64,000 nucleotides of DNA from Methylotenera sp. (GCA_030652995.1 JAUSAG010000015.1:1-64000); one strand, 5' to 3'. Positions 9,176 to 19,753 are shown, counted from the stretch's first letter. Notes: generated by a model from the letters alone, not told the origin. Translations and numbers: made by a program.

Positions 9176-9780
9176 TTATGTGGTTTTTTTCTTGAATTGA
9201 TTAAGCTTAATTTCCACACGTAGCCCGCCCATTGCTGCAGATCTGCTGAAATTAAGGGTTCCGTTATAACTTTCCACAATGTCATTCACGATAGCCAGCC
9301 CCAGTCCGCTGCCAGGTTGCGATTCATCTGCCCTAAATCCACGTCGTGTGAGCATATTTAAGTCAACCACCGATGCACCATCTCCATCATCTTCGATGAT
9401 AAAGGAAACACCTTCACCATTCATCACCGTTAGTGAGACGCGATTTCGAGACCATTTGCAGGCATTATCCAGTAGGTTTCCTAGCATTTCCATCAAGTCT
9501 TCTTTGTCTCCAAAAAACTGAGCGTTTAAAGCGACTTCTGAAGTAATGTTGACACCCTTTGATGCGTAGATCTGCCTTAACGTATTGATCAACTCTGCGA
9601 TGCCAACTTTCAAATCTACTTGGCGACCTGGACGAACATCACAGAGCAGGCGAGCACGTTTTAATTCACGCTCAATGATCTTGTTCATCACTGTAGTTGA
9701 CTCATAGATAGATGATTGAATGTCGGGGTTATGACTGATGATTGGATGCTCAGCTATTTGATTAACTAAAGAGGTGAGTC
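9176..9780 (-). pseudogene. 5'-truncated PhoQ-like sensor histidine kinase remnant
   Basis: The frame readable from a stop at about 9780 holds only the end of a dimerisation helix and a complete HATPase domain: N box GNLLDNACKWS, G1 EDDGDGA, G2 GSGLGLAIV. The order and spacing (KGVNI..GNLLDNACKWS..GGLRVEI) match the PhoQ C-terminus. The sensor, membrane helices, HAMP and phospho-accepting His are missing, and no response regulator is adjacent. A GTG/ATG at 9691/9688 could still express about 171 residues, but without the His box it cannot be a normal kinase. Loss of a two-component system is inferred. Confidence 0.75.
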
Positions 9781-9883
9781 AAAAGCTCTGCTTAGCAAGC
9801 GTATACTTTCGGAAACTTAATTTCTGCGCTGTTGTAATGAGGCCATCACAAAATACGGTACTTTTGGTTTTTTAAATGCAGCG

Positions 9884-10702
9884 CTACTCAATAGCCGAAA
9901 CTGATGATGATAAATTATTGTTAATGGCATCGATAAACGGGCCTAGTTTAGGCGGGCTTGGTTCAATATCTACCCCAACACCAACCTTGGTGAGTGCCAT
10001 TGTGCATACAGGACCAATAGAGGCAACAAGACTTCTATTCAAGCCTGCTTGTAGCGCCTCTTTACGGCCAAGTTGCTGAGCGACAGTAAATAGATTATTC
10101 ACTTGGGATGCACTGGTAAAACACACCACATCAATCGCATCTGCATCCAGTGCGTCCATCAGGTCAATCATCGGCTTGGTATTTTCTGGCAGGCTCCAGC
10201 GATAGGTTGTAATTTCTGTCACATGTGCGCCTCTTGCTTCAAGCGCACGCTGTAGCTCCCAATTAGTATCACCGTAACGCTGCACCACCACGTGTTTACC
10301 GGTGAGCAAAAGTGTATCGAGGGTAATTAACACTTCAGTTGTTGTGTAAGGTTCACTTGCAAGTAAATCAATACGCACCTTGCGTGAGCGTAATGCTGCC
10401 GTGGGCTTGGTACCGCGCACCGCAACCACAGAGGATGCCAGCGTTTGCAACAACTGCTCAGTCATGCCCAAGGCATCAGTCGTTGCAAACATAGCTTTGA
10501 CGCCTACACCGGTCTGAAAGATAAAAACATCGGGTATGTTTGACTGCCAGTCTTTGAGCAACTGCGCAATCAGTACGGGATCAATATCGGGAATTTCCGC
10601 CAGTGCCGGTGCAGAAAAAGGCGTACCACCATACTTTCTGACTAAATCAGCAAGCTGTTCCCCTGCCCGATTTTCCAGAATAGCTATCGTTTTATTTTTC
10701 AA
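9884..10702 (-). CDS. hemD: uroporphyrinogen-III synthase family protein
   Basis: A 272-residue HemD-fold protein with two alternating alpha/beta domains: IAILENRAGEQLADLV at the start, FQTGVGVKAMF, VVQRYGDTNWEL, then VVCFTSASQVNNLF and SLVASIGPVCTMAL, which are the typical HemD segments. The enzyme cyclises hydroxymethylbilane to uroporphyrinogen III for haem, sirohaem and cobalamin. It is not beside hemC or hemX, which is usual for proteobacterial hemD. It may therefore be the variant HemD found with nitrate or sulfite assimilation genes. No partner gene is visible to decide. Confidence 0.82.
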   Translation of the reverse strand: MKNKTIAILENRAGEQLADLVRKYGGTPFSAPALAEIPDIDPVLIAQLLKDWQSNIPDVFIFQTGVGVKAMFATTDALGMTEQLLQTLASSVVAVRGTKPTAALRSRKVRIDLLASEPYTTTEVLITLDTLLLTGKHVVVQRYGDTNWELQRALEARGAHVTEITTYRWSLPENTKPMIDLMDALDADAIDVVCFTSASQVNNLFTVAQQLGRKEALQAGLNRSLVASIGPVCTMALTKVGVGVDIEPSPPKLGPFIDAINNNLSSSVSAIE

Positions 10703-10772
10703 GGTGTATCAATTCCAAAAATCAATCTAACTATACTGGATCGCCTAAACACGAACGCGCTATCCCCAGCAC

Positions 10773-12122
10773 TTACCTTCTTGGCGGCCCACCTCGTAGA
10801 TCATGCCCGTCAGCGCTATAAATCTCAACTTCTACAAAGTCACCTGGACTTAAACCTTCTGCATCCTCCATATAGACAACACCATCAATCTCAGGAGCAT
10901 CTGCTTTAGTACGGCCTATCGCTTCTATATTACCTTCAACATCAGTCACAACTTCATCTACCAGCACAGTCTGTATGCTTCCAATTTTACCGTGTAACTT
11001 TGCCGCGCTAATGCGCTCTTGCACTTCCATAAAGCGGCTTAAACGTTCTTGCTTAACTTCCTCTGGTACATGATTGGGCAGTTCATTGGCTTTTGCACCA
11101 TCTACGGCTGAATAAGAAAAACAGCCGACTCTATCGAGCTGTGCTTCTTCTAAAAAGTCGAGCAGCATTTTAAAGTCATCTTCTGTTTCACCTGGAAAAC
11201 CTGCGATGAATGTACTACGCACGGTAATATCCGGGCAAATTTCGCGCCAGGATTTAATGCGTGCTAAATTGTTCTCGGCATGTGCGGGGCGCTTCATGGC
11301 TTTTAAAATACGTGGGCTGGCATGCTGAAACGGCACATCCAGATACGGCAGAATCAAGCCCTCGGCCATCAATGGAATCACTTCATCCACATGCGGATAC
11401 GGATACACATAATGTAAACGCACCCACACGCCTAGCTCACTCAAACTTTGACTTAGTTCGGTCATGCGCGTTTTAACTGGGCGACCATTCCAAAATCCGC
11501 TGCGGTATTTTACGTCAACCCCATAAGCTGAGGTGTCTTGAGAGATGACTAAAATTTCAGACACACCTGCATTAACCAGATTTTCAGCTTCATTTAAAAC
11601 TTCGCCAATCGGGCGGCTGACCAAATCACCGCGCATGCTTGGAATAATACAAAAACTACAGCGGTGGTTACAACCTTCTGAAATTTTTAAGTACGCGTAA
11701 TGGCTAGGCGTTAGCCTAATGCCTTGTGGTGGCACCAAGTCAATAAAGGGCTCATGCAGTTTAGGTAAATTGGCGTGCACAGCGGTCATTACCTCTTCTA
11801 GGGCATGCGGGCCTGTCACAGCTAAGACACTTGGGTGTGCAGCTTCTACCACACCTTTTTTCGCCCCCAAACAGCCAGTCACAATCACTTTGCCGTTTTT
11901 ATTGATAGCTTCGCCAATCGCATCAAGCGACTCTTCTACTGCACTATCAATAAAGCCGCAGGTGTTTACCACCACTAAATCGGCATCCTCATAACTAGCT
12001 GAAATCTCATAGCCTTCGGCACGCAACTGAGTGAGAATGCGCTCAGCATCTGAACCCGCTTTAGGGCAACCCAGAGAAACGAAACCAACTTTAGGTGCAG
12101 TACTTTTAGCTGTAGTAGTCAT
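10773..12122 (-). CDS. rimO: ribosomal protein S12 methylthiotransferase RimO
   Basis: A 449-residue radical-SAM enzyme that adds a methylthio group to the conserved Asp of ribosomal protein S12. The N-terminal UPF0004 domain has Cys in GCPK, NTCG and TGCLG for the auxiliary cluster. The radical-[11 protein letters not shown] motif is near residue 151. A C-terminal TRAM domain ends [14 protein letters not shown]. RimO rather than MiaB is indicated by [15 protein letters not shown] and by the length. A YcaO homologue, which assists RimO in E. coli, is at 40457-42181. Confidence 0.96.
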   Translation of the reverse strand: MTTTAKSTAPKVGFVSLGCPKAGSDAERILTQLRAEGYEISASYEDADLVVVNTCGFIDSAVEESLDAIGEAINKNGKVIVTGCLGAKKGVVEAAHPSVLAVTGPHALEEVMTAVHANLPKLHEPFIDLVPPQGIRLTPSHYAYLKISEGCNHRCSFCIIPSMRGDLVSRPIGEVLNEAENLVNAGVSEILVISQDTSAYGVDVKYRSGFWNGRPVKTRMTELSQSLSELGVWVRLHYVYPYPHVDEVIPLMAEGLILPYLDVPFQHASPRILKAMKRPAHAENNLARIKSWREICPDITVRSTFIAGFPGETEDDFKMLLDFLEEAQLDRVGCFSYSAVDGAKANELPNHVPEEVKQERLSRFMEVQERISAAKLHGKIGSIQTVLVDEVVTDVEGNIEAIGRTKADAPEIDGVVYMEDAEGLSPGDFVEVEIYSADGHDLRGGPPRR

Positions 12123-12230
12123 AAATGCTATAAAACCTTAAAAAAATAATTTTCCATCATTAAATACGGATAGATGCTAATAAACATTAATCATAACAAC
12201 CGATGAGCGCAGATAAACGTGATCACTTAC

Positions 12231-13112
12231 TTACTCAATCAGATGATGTATTACCCAAATACTGCTCACACCCAAGCTAATGAGCAATACCTGACTCAGT
12301 GTTGCCTTTAATTCAGTACGCTTATGTAGGCCAGGTATTAAGTCTGCCACTGCCACATACAGCATACTTGCCGCAGCCAAGCCTAAAATATACGGGATCC
12401 AACTCATCACATATTGCAGTGCAAAATAGGCAATTAGTCCACCGACCAAGGTTGCCAAACTTGAAACCAAGTTAAAAATAAACGCTTGTTTTTTCGTATA
12501 TCCTGAATGCAGTAGAATTAAAAAGTCCCCGACTTCTTGTGGTATTTCATGTGAAATGATCGCTAAGGCGGTCACCATGCCAAGCTTCACATCGACCAAA
12601 AATGCGGCTGCAATTAAAATACCATCCACAAAGTTATGAAAGGTATCGCCTACCATAATCATCATGCCGCTACGGCCGCTATCATGATGGCTATGTGCAT
12701 GACTGTGCACAATAGAAGGTGCGTGCGTAGTCACTGCTTTGTACTTAGTGGCGACTCCTTGTTGGGCATGTGTTTCAGGGCAGTTTTGTTCATTATGAAT
12801 CGCGTGGACTTCACAATGGTCACCATGACAATGTCGCCAAATCACCAGTTTTTCTAACACAAAGAATAGTAACAAACCCAATAGCAAAGTCGCAGAGATA
12901 CTTTCTACGCTACTCGCCTCTTTAAACGCATGCGGCAAAATTTCCAGAAACACCGCCCCCAACATTGCGCCAATGGCATAACTTACCAACATGGGAACCC
13001 ACGCTGTACGCAGATTTAATGCGAACAATCCCGCCAATGAAACACTAAGTGCTCCGCCAAAGAGGCTGAATACAATAATCCAAACTAAAACGGAAAAATC
13101 AGGAATTAACAT
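12231..13112 (-). CDS. ZIP-family divalent metal transporter
   Basis: A 293-residue inner-membrane protein with about eight helices. Helix 4 has HNFVDGILIAA and helix 5 has ISHEIPQEVGDF, the metal-coordinating signature of ZIP transporters. The cytoplasmic loop before helix 4 is rich in His (HSHAHSHHDS), as is common for Zn-binding loops, and a second His/Cys patch (WRHCHGDHCEVHAIH) precedes it. Probably imports Zn(II), perhaps Fe(II) or Mn(II). No Zur or Fur site could be recognised upstream. Confidence 0.92.
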   Translation of the reverse strand: MLIPDFSVLVWIIVFSLFGGALSVSLAGLFALNLRTAWVPMLVSYAIGAMLGAVFLEILPHAFKEASSVESISATLLLGLLLFFVLEKLVIWRHCHGDHCEVHAIHNEQNCPETHAQQGVATKYKAVTTHAPSIVHSHAHSHHDSGRSGMMIMVGDTFHNFVDGILIAAAFLVDVKLGMVTALAIISHEIPQEVGDFLILLHSGYTKKQAFIFNLVSSLATLVGGLIAYFALQYVMSWIPYILGLAAASMLYVAVADLIPGLHKRTELKATLSQVLLISLGVSSIWVIHHLIE

Positions 13113-13309
13113 TGGGGGTTCAACAATTGAGGAATGCCGCCATTATCCCAGATAATCCATAAGGACGCGAGGTATAGCGCATAGGGAGCTTGATGCCAAG
13201 AACTGGTAAAGGACGAGGTTTTACGCGCTAACTGATAAAACATCATCTAACTTAACAATAGACGCGAAGCCCCAATCCTTAACGACTCGACAGTACCTTC
13301 ATCATCTCA

Positions 13310-14110
13310 TCAATTTGAATCCAGCCAAATCAAACTCGCCATACGCCCAGTGATATTGTCGCGCCTGAATGAAAAGAAGCGAGCCTCATCAGTATAAGTG
13401 CAGAAATTTTCACTGTGATTTTTATCATCAGATTCGTGTTCACTCGCTCCGTAAATTTGCGTCACTTCCAGCTTATTTAAACGCTGCTTGGCAAGTAAAT
13501 ACATATTGCACAGCCACTTGCCATCAGCTTTATTATCAAACGGTTTAAATGCTAATGTGGCTTGGCTGTCTTTTTCTATAAATTGCTCGCGCACATCATC
13601 ACCCACTTCGAATGCATTCGGTCCGATTGCAGGACCTAGCCAAACTAGAATTTCAGTCGGAGGCACATGCATTTTATGTATGGCAGCTTCAATCACGCCA
13701 TCGCACAGACCGCGCCAGCCAGCGTGAACTGCAGCCACAACCGTGCCACTTTTATCACATAACAATAGCGGTAAACAATCTGCTGTCATGGTCACACAAA
13801 CGACATTGGCTTTAGTGGTGAAAGAAGCGTCTGCATTTTGCAGGTGGTTACTGGTAGCGGCATCAATAACTTCTACACCATGTACTTGATTAACCCATAC
13901 TGGCTCACTTGGCAAATAGTGGCTAAGCAACTGACGATTTTTTGCGACTGCAATCGCATCATCACCCACATGTGCACCCAAGTTTAAACTAGCGAAAGGT
14001 GCATGGCTAACGCCACCTGTTCGCGTAGTCTGCAATGCGCTTACATTCGCTGGCGCAGGCCAGTTAGGGCTTATCAAATCAATCGACTGTGCATTAGTCG
14101 CATTTATCAC
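13310..14110 (-). CDS. pgeF: peptidoglycan editing factor PgeF (YfiH/DUF152)
   Basis: A 266-residue protein of the YfiH family. In E. coli, PgeF hydrolyses mis-incorporated amino acids from peptidoglycan precursors; homologues were earlier called polyphenol oxidases. Diagnostic segments are WVNQVHGVEV, TMTADCLPLLLCD with the catalytic Cys, and AAVHAGWRGL with the metal-binding His. It starts 3 nt after the rluD stop, a conserved two-gene unit in beta- and gammaproteobacteria. Confidence 0.93.
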   Translation of the reverse strand: MINATNAQSIDLISPNWPAPANVSALQTTRTGGVSHAPFASLNLGAHVGDDAIAVAKNRQLLSHYLPSEPVWVNQVHGVEVIDAATSNHLQNADASFTTKANVVCVTMTADCLPLLLCDKSGTVVAAVHAGWRGLCDGVIEAAIHKMHVPPTEILVWLGPAIGPNAFEVGDDVREQFIEKDSQATLAFKPFDNKADGKWLCNMYLLAKQRLNKLEVTQIYGASEHESDDKNHSENFCTYTDEARFFSFRRDNITGRMASLIWLDSN

Positions 14111-14113
14111 AAT

Positions 14114-15211
14114 TTAAGCGTCTTCTTCTAAATGCAAATCATCTTCGTCGTCGTAAAACTCACCATCTTCATCGTCATCTTCGTAATCTTCATCAGACAG
14201 ATACGGCTCAGTTTGCAAACCGCCAAAGCTCAGTTCAAAACCCTCTTCATCATCTTGCGCGTCTTCATGGCGCATAGCTTCCAGCAAGACTTTCATGTCG
14301 TCCGCCAGCTCAATCTGCCATTCTATAAATTCATTAGTTTCAGGATGGACCAAGCCTAACTTAATTGCATGTAACGCTTGGCGATTAAACTTAGTAACCT
14401 CATCACGCAGTGTTTGTGTCATGGCGCGAATGGGCACAATGCCTCGAAAGCCATATACTGGGTCACCCACTAATGGCGCTTTTAAATACTGCATATGCAC
14501 GCGAATTTGATGTGTACGTCCCGTTTCTAAATTGCAACGCAAGTAAGTCTGCACAGAAAAACGCTCTAATATCTCGTAGCGCGTCACTGCGGGCTTACCC
14601 ATGCGGTTAATCGCCATTTTAGTACGCGATCTAGGGTCGCGCCCGATGGGTTGATCGACCAACCCGTTACGCCATAATTGCCCCCATACGATTGCGCGGT
14701 ACTCACGCTTTACAGTACGCGCTTGTAATTGCCGTACTAAGTTAGTTTGTGCACTTAAAGTTTTAGCTACCACTAACAAGCCACTGGTTTCTTTATCCAA
14801 ACGATGCACGATACCCGCACGTGGTACATCGTGTAACTGTGGCGCATGAAATAACAACGCATTAAGTAAAGTGCCGTCCCAATTGCCCGCCGCAGGATGC
14901 ACCACCATGCCAGCCGGTTTGTTAACCACCAAAATATGGTCATCTTCATAAACTATATCAAGTGGTATATTTTGCGCAACAAAGGCGTGCACCTCAGGCT
15001 TGGCCTGCACATGAACAACCACAGTCTCCCCGCCCCAAACTTTGGTTTTAGCCGTGCTAGCTTGAGTATCCACCGTGACTAATCCCGCTTTAATCCAAGC
15101 TTGCAAACGCGAGCGTGAATGTTCGGGCAATAAGCGCTGCAAAGCAACGTCAAGGCGTAATCCACCTAAATCGTGAGGGATAGTAAGAGAGTGTTGAGTA
15201 GTGTCTGTCAT
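14114..15211 (-). CDS. rluD: 23S rRNA pseudouridine(1911/1915/1917) synthase RluD
   Basis: A 365-residue RluA-family synthase that modifies helix 69 of 23S rRNA. An N-terminal S4 domain (LDVALQRLLPEHSRSRLQAWI) precedes the catalytic domain. The active Asp is in GIVHRLDKETSGLLVVAK, and ETGRTHQIRVH completes the fold. An unusual tail of about 50 residues is almost all Asp and Glu (for example EDYEDDDEDGEF), beyond the normal RluD end. It lies in the conserved rluD-pgeF order, divergent from bamD. Confidence 0.95.
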   Translation of the reverse strand: MTDTTQHSLTIPHDLGGLRLDVALQRLLPEHSRSRLQAWIKAGLVTVDTQASTAKTKVWGGETVVVHVQAKPEVHAFVAQNIPLDIVYEDDHILVVNKPAGMVVHPAAGNWDGTLLNALLFHAPQLHDVPRAGIVHRLDKETSGLLVVAKTLSAQTNLVRQLQARTVKREYRAIVWGQLWRNGLVDQPIGRDPRSRTKMAINRMGKPAVTRYEILERFSVQTYLRCNLETGRTHQIRVHMQYLKAPLVGDPVYGFRGIVPIRAMTQTLRDEVTKFNRQALHAIKLGLVHPETNEFIEWQIELADDMKVLLEAMRHEDAQDDEEGFELSFGGLQTEPYLSDEDYEDDDEDGEFYDDEDDLHLEEDA

Positions 15212-15335
15212 CGGTTATAATTAGCAGTGAGGATGTTGCTATAAATTCAAGTTTTTACCAGTTCTTGGTACCACCACCGCTACAAACTGGCTAAAGCCAG
15301 AACAGTGGTACGATAAGTAGGGCAAGACGAAAATG

Positions 15336-15422
15336 GAAAATTATAACGCGGCATATTTAAGTGATATGTAAGGAATAATTTTTTTGTGAGCAATGAAGTA
15401 TGGCAACAAAAGTTGAGTTAAT
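15336..15422 (+). repeat. dispersed intergenic palindromic repeat, copy 1
   Basis: GGAAAATTA .. AATAATTTTTTTGTGAGCAA .. GGCAACAAAAGTTGAGTTA aligns over about 85 bp with 29152-29235, same strand, with few gaps. Shared exact blocks include AAGGAATAATTTT and TGTGAGCAA. Inner arms (GCATAT / ATATGT) and outer A/T arms make it hairpin-forming. It sits between the rluD start and bamD. Confidence 0.7.
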
Positions 15423-15455
15423 AGCGGTACCCGTAATTTTTAAAGGTGGTTTAGC

Positions 15456-16259
15456 ATGAAGTATATCTTAATTTTGGCATTTACCTTGTTACTCAATGGT
15501 TGCGCTATTTTTGGTGACCCAACAGAGTTGGACGATACCAAAGGCTGGACAGCAGAACGTATCTACCAAGAAGGTGCGGCAAAAATGGTTGATAAAGACT
15601 ACAATAAGGCCATCGTCTATTTTCAAAAGTTAGAATCACGTTACCCCCATGGGCGCTTTGCAACTCAGGCACAGCTTGAAACTGCATACGCACACTACAA
15701 AAAACAAGATCCGGTGTTAGCTGTTGCCGCCGCAGACCGTTTTATTAAATTACACCCCAATCACCCCAACGTAGATTATGCTTATTACTTAAAAGGTCTG
15801 TCTGTATTTAATGAGCGTGGTGTCATTGAAAAACTCTCTGCCCAACAAATCAGTGATCGCGACCCACGTTCATTACGTGATTCTTTTGCCACCTTCAAAG
15901 AGTTAGTCACTAAATATCCAAAAAGTCGCTACGTAAAAGATGCCACGCAACGCATGATGTATTTAGTCAACAGTCTTGCAGATCATGAGCTACATGTAGC
16001 CCGTTATTACATGAAGCGCCAAGCTTACGTGGCCGCAATTAACCGTACCAAATATGTGCTGGAATTCTACCCACAATCACCAAGTATTGAGGAAGCCTTA
16101 GTTATTATGATTAGCGCTTATGATTTAATGAGTATGGACGACCTCAAAAACGACACTATGCGTATTCTTAAAACCAACTATCCCGATAGCGCCATGTTAG
16201 GTAAAGGCGTACCCACCGACGAACGAATCTGGTGGAAATTCTGGGAAAGCTTATATTGA
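15456..16259 (+). CDS. bamD: outer-membrane assembly lipoprotein BamD
   Basis: A 267-residue lipoprotein (LNGC, lipidated Cys at residue 16) of the BAM complex, which folds beta-barrel proteins into the outer membrane. TPR-like helical repeats follow, with the typical YQEGAAKMVDKDYNKAIVYFQKLESRYPHGRFA. The length is normal. An AGGTGG lies about seven bases before the ATG. It is divergent from rluD, the standard arrangement. BamB of the same complex is at 19827-21011. Confidence 0.96.
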   Translation: MKYILILAFTLLLNGCAIFGDPTELDDTKGWTAERIYQEGAAKMVDKDYNKAIVYFQKLESRYPHGRFATQAQLETAYAHYKKQDPVLAVAAADRFIKLHPNHPNVDYAYYLKGLSVFNERGVIEKLSAQQISDRDPRSLRDSFATFKELVTKYPKSRYVKDATQRMMYLVNSLADHELHVARYYMKRQAYVAAINRTKYVLEFYPQSPSIEEALVIMISAYDLMSMDDLKNDTMRILKTNYPDSAMLGKGVPTDERIWWKFWESLY

Positions 16260-16293
16260 ACTAATGTTATAAAATCTGATTCGAAGCTGGATA

Positions 16294-16626
16294 ATGGATT
16301 ACTTTAACAAACTACCAGGCTTTACTAAAACACCCTCAGGGCTTGAATGGGTTTTATTAAAAAAGATACCATGGATATTCGCTATTGGTAGCGCAATCCC
16401 ATGCTCCTTCATGCTCGAGCTCTATTTAGGTAACGTCATACTAAACCCTGAACAGTTGAAAATCATTTATCAATGCCTAGGATTACTATTTAGTATCTGG
16501 TTCTTTGTAGGTGCCGTAGCCATTGGCTGTATTGTAGTCATCATTATGAAAGGGCCTGCTTATGTTGCAGACCCTTATGAACTACCTAAAGAAAATAAAA
16601 ATTTGGAGCAGTACCCGAATCTTTAG
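16294..16626 (+). CDS. small two-helix membrane protein of unknown function
   Basis: A 110-residue protein with two hydrophobic helices, about residues 28-48 (IPWIFAIGSAIPCSF region) and 65-90 (LGLLFSIWFFVGAVAIGCIVVIIM). A cytosolic-type tail ends PYELPKENKN. Such short proteins with a conserved GPAYVADPYELP tail recur in beta- and gammaproteobacteria, but their function is not known. It lies 34 nt after bamD and may be co-transcribed with it. Confidence 0.65.
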   Translation: MDYFNKLPGFTKTPSGLEWVLLKKIPWIFAIGSAIPCSFMLELYLGNVILNPEQLKIIYQCLGLLFSIWFFVGAVAIGCIVVIIMKGPAYVADPYELPKENKNLEQYPNL

Positions 16627-16776
16627 CTTAAGTTATGATGAAAAATATTGCCTGTCTCCTATTTGATATTGATTTTTGCGAAGTGGTGCAAACGCAACAA
16701 GCTTTTTAATCTGCCTACTATCCAGATTGCCGCCACTTAATTCAACGAGCCATTTGGCTGGTCACTAGGTAAACTT

Positions 16777-18294
16777 ATGCGCAACGAGTTGTTACCACCG
16801 TTAATTAAAGCCTTGCTTGAGCCGAAGCGCTATCCACATCCAACACAGCACGTCGAACTGGTAACTACTCACATCTCGTGGCTACTTATCGCTGGCGAAT
16901 TTGTTTACAAAATCAAGAAGCCAATTACACTCCCCTTTCTTGACTATGGCACACTTGAAAAGCGCCATATCTATTGCAAAGCCGAGCTGCGCTTAAACCA
17001 ACGCTACGCACCGGATATTTACCTTGAGGTCGTCGCCATCATGGGCACGCCAGAAAATCCACATTTTAACGGCGAAGGCACTCCAATCGAGTACGCAGTT
17101 AAAATGCGACGCTTTGACGAAGTTGGCCGACTTGACCACGTGTGCGATCGTAGTGAACTTCAACCCAAGCATGTTTCTGACTTAGCAGAAGCCATTGTTG
17201 CTTTTCATCACGATGCAGCTAAAGCTGCTGTCGATACACACTACGGATTAGCAGACAAGATCATTGAGCCAGCACTGGAAAACTTCAATGAACTGCACGC
17301 CCTATTGTCAAACAAGAAATGTCTCACTAAGCTAGACAGTCTTCAAACTTGGACTCGCGCTGAGTTTGAGCGTCTTAGCCCAAATCTCTCAGCCCGCAAA
17401 GCAGACGGGTGGGTACGTGAATGCCACGGCGATTTGCATCTAGGTAATATAGTGCTCATGGATGGTCAGGTGAGATTATTCGACTGCATTGAGTTCAATG
17501 AAGATTTCCGCTGGATAGATGTGGCCAGCGATATCGCTTTCACCTATGTTGACCTGTTAGATCACCACCAGCCCGGGCTAGCTGGATGGTTTTTAAATGA
17601 ATGGCTCAGTCGTAGCGGTGACTTTGACGCAATGCCTGTACTTAGATTTTATGCGGTGTATCGTGCACTGGTGCGCGCTAAGGTGGCAGCAATCAGCGCT
17701 GAACAGAGGCATGGTGACATCAGTGATGTGTGGGCATATATTACGCTTGCCGAACAGATTATATCGACACCTAAGCCAAAACTCATCATTACGCACGGGC
17801 TGGCGGGTTGCGGCAAGACTACTGCCGCTAAAAACCTGCTATTTAATGACAACTACGCTTGCACAATACACCTGCGCTCAGATGTGGAACGCAAACGCCT
17901 ATTCGGGCTCGCCGCTGTAGCAAAGAGTAACTCACCGCTTGGTGGCGGAATCTACATTCAAGAAGCGCACCAACGCACTTATCGCCGACTGTATGACTTA
18001 GCAGAAGGACTACTCATCGCCGGTTGGTCGGTAATTATCGATGCTGCGTTCCTTAAGCGCGCGGAACGCTCCGACTTCCATGCTCTGACGACTAAAACGG
18101 GTGCTGAGTTCTGCATCTTGGCACCACAAACCTCACTAGAGCAGTTGCGCTTACGCATCTCAGACCGACTTAAAAAAGGCCATGACGCCTCAGAAGCCAC
18201 CCTTGAAGTGCTAGAACAACAACTCACGTTTATTGAGCCACTTGATGAAGATGAACGCCATTTCTTGATTAAAGATACAAGCAGAGGCTCTTAA
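16777..18294 (+). CDS. fused aminoglycoside-phosphotransferase-like kinase and P-loop ATPase
   Basis: A 505-residue two-domain protein. Residues 1-320 form an APH/protein-kinase-like fold with the catalytic loop CHGDLHLGNIVL near residue 216 and the metal-binding DCIEFN after it. Residues 330-505 form an AAA/gluconate-kinase-like P-loop domain with GLAGCGKTT near residue 342. This architecture is widespread in proteobacteria and its substrate is unknown; antibiotic resistance should not be assumed. It ends 4 nt from the convergent der gene. Confidence 0.85.
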   Translation: MRNELLPPLIKALLEPKRYPHPTQHVELVTTHISWLLIAGEFVYKIKKPITLPFLDYGTLEKRHIYCKAELRLNQRYAPDIYLEVVAIMGTPENPHFNGEGTPIEYAVKMRRFDEVGRLDHVCDRSELQPKHVSDLAEAIVAFHHDAAKAAVDTHYGLADKIIEPALENFNELHALLSNKKCLTKLDSLQTWTRAEFERLSPNLSARKADGWVRECHGDLHLGNIVLMDGQVRLFDCIEFNEDFRWIDVASDIAFTYVDLLDHHQPGLAGWFLNEWLSRSGDFDAMPVLRFYAVYRALVRAKVAAISAEQRHGDISDVWAYITLAEQIISTPKPKLIITHGLAGCGKTTAAKNLLFNDNYACTIHLRSDVERKRLFGLAAVAKSNSPLGGGIYIQEAHQRTYRRLYDLAEGLLIAGWSVIIDAAFLKRAERSDFHALTTKTGAEFCILAPQTSLEQLRLRISDRLKKGHDASEATLEVLEQQLTFIEPLDEDERHFLIKDTSRGS

Positions 18295-18298
18295 GTTT

Positions 18299-19753
18299 TT
18301 AACGCTTTTTAGCGCTTCTACCTTTATCATCAACCTCTTTTTTTGCCTTTAATTCAGCACGATGCGCGGTTTTACGGCGGCGCATACTCACAATACCTTC
18401 ACCAGGTTTGCGTTTATCTTCATCTTCTGCAAATGGGTTGCTGCCTTGCTTATATTGCACACGTAACGGTGTGCCAGATAGCTGAAAGGTTCTGCGGAAG
18501 GTTTTTTCTAAAAACCTGGTGTAAGCATCTTTCACACCATCCACATGGTTGCCGTGGATAACCACAATAGGCGGGTTGCTGCCGCCTTGATGGGCATAAC
18601 GCAGCTTAGGGCGTATGCCTTTACTAATCGGCGGTTGGTGCTGCTGAACTGCATCAATGAGTACGCGTGTGAGTTGCGGGGTAGAAAGTTTGGCGAATGC
18701 CGCTTTAAAGGCAATATCAACGGATTTAAATAATTCCGGTAGACCCTTTTTACGCAGTGCTGAAATATAGTGAAACTCAGCAAAGTCTAAAAACATCAAC
18801 TTACGGTCAATCTCACGTTTTACCCAATCGCGCTCTTCTTCTTTTAATCCATCCCATTTATTAATCGCAACGACTAATGCTCGACCTGCATCTAATATGT
18901 AAGCCGCCACGTGCGCATCTTGCTCGGTAATGCCTTCTTGCGCATCAACCACCAAAATCACTACGTTGGCCTCTTCAATAGATTGTATGGTTTTAATGAC
19001 CGAAAATTTCTCAACTGCCTCTAACACTCGACCACGTTTACGCACACCCGCTGTGTCTATCAACGTGTAATGTTTGCCATTTTTTTCTAAATCAATACTA
19101 ATAGAATCGCGCGTGGTACCTGGCTCGTCAAACGCAATCACGCGCTCTTCGCCGAGCAGCGCATTCACCAGTGTAGATTTACCAACGTTCGGGCGACCAA
19201 CAATCGCGACTTTTGGCACTCTATCGCCGGTTTGATCCAGTTCAGGTTCAGCTTCATCCACTTGAAAACTCTCAAGCGCTAAATCAATAATATCTTTAAC
19301 GCCTTCACCGTGAGCAGATGAAATTGATAGAGGATCGCCCAAACCCAATTCATGAAACTCTGCGCTGACAACTGCTTTATTCATGCCCTCTGTTTTATTC
19401 ACCGCCAGCAATACTGGGCATTTAGTTCTGCGTAAACGGTTGGCGATTTCCATATCTTGCGGGGTGGCGCCTTGGCGACCATCGACCAAAAAAATAATCA
19501 CATCGGCTTCATCAAGGGCCAGCAAGGTTTGTACTGCCATGGCTTTAAGAATACCGCTATCGGTATTCGGCTCGAACCCGCCCGTATCCACCACCAAATA
19601 AGGCTGGCTGGCGCCCACGCCTCGACCATAGTGACGGTCACGTGTGAGCCCTGGCAAGTCTGCCACCAGCGCATCGCGACTTTTGGTTAGACGGTTAAAT
19701 AAGGTGGATTTGCCGACGTTAGGTCGGCCAACCAAAACAACGGTAGGTATCAT
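18299..19753 (-). CDS. der: ribosome biogenesis GTPase Der (EngA)
   Basis: A 484-residue protein with two consecutive Era-like G domains, each with GRPNVGKS (residues about 8 and 186), DTGG or DTAG switch motifs and NKxx specificity motifs (NKTE, NKWD). A KH-like C-terminal domain and a basic tail ([16 protein letters not shown]) follow. Der is essential for 50S subunit maturation. It is the distal gene of the conserved hisS-yfgM-bamB-der block; the gap to bamB is 73 nt. Confidence 0.97.
   Translation of the reverse strand: MIPTVVLVGRPNVGKSTLFNRLTKSRDALVADLPGLTRDRHYGRGVGASQPYLVVDTGGFEPNTDSGILKAMAVQTLLALDEADVIIFLVDGRQGATPQDMEIANRLRRTKCPVLLAVNKTEGMNKAVVSAEFHELGLGDPLSISSAHGEGVKDIIDLALESFQVDEAEPELDQTGDRVPKVAIVGRPNVGKSTLVNALLGEERVIAFDEPGTTRDSISIDLEKNGKHYTLIDTAGVRKRGRVLEAVEKFSVIKTIQSIEEANVVILVVDAQEGITEQDAHVAAYILDAGRALVVAINKWDGLKEEERDWVKREIDRKLMFLDFAEFHYISALRKKGLPELFKSVDIAFKAAFAKLSTPQLTRVLIDAVQQHQPPISKGIRPKLRYAHQGGSNPPIVVIHGNHVDGVKDAYTRFLEKTFRRTFQLSGTPLRVQYKQGSNPFAEDEDKRKPGEGIVSMRRRKTAHRAELKAKKEVDDKGRSAKKR

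Noticed and set aside
13195..15268. 15-bp match CCAAGAACTGGTAAA (13195) and its complement near 15254
   Set aside because: The match does not extend and the surroundings differ; I could not separate it from chance.
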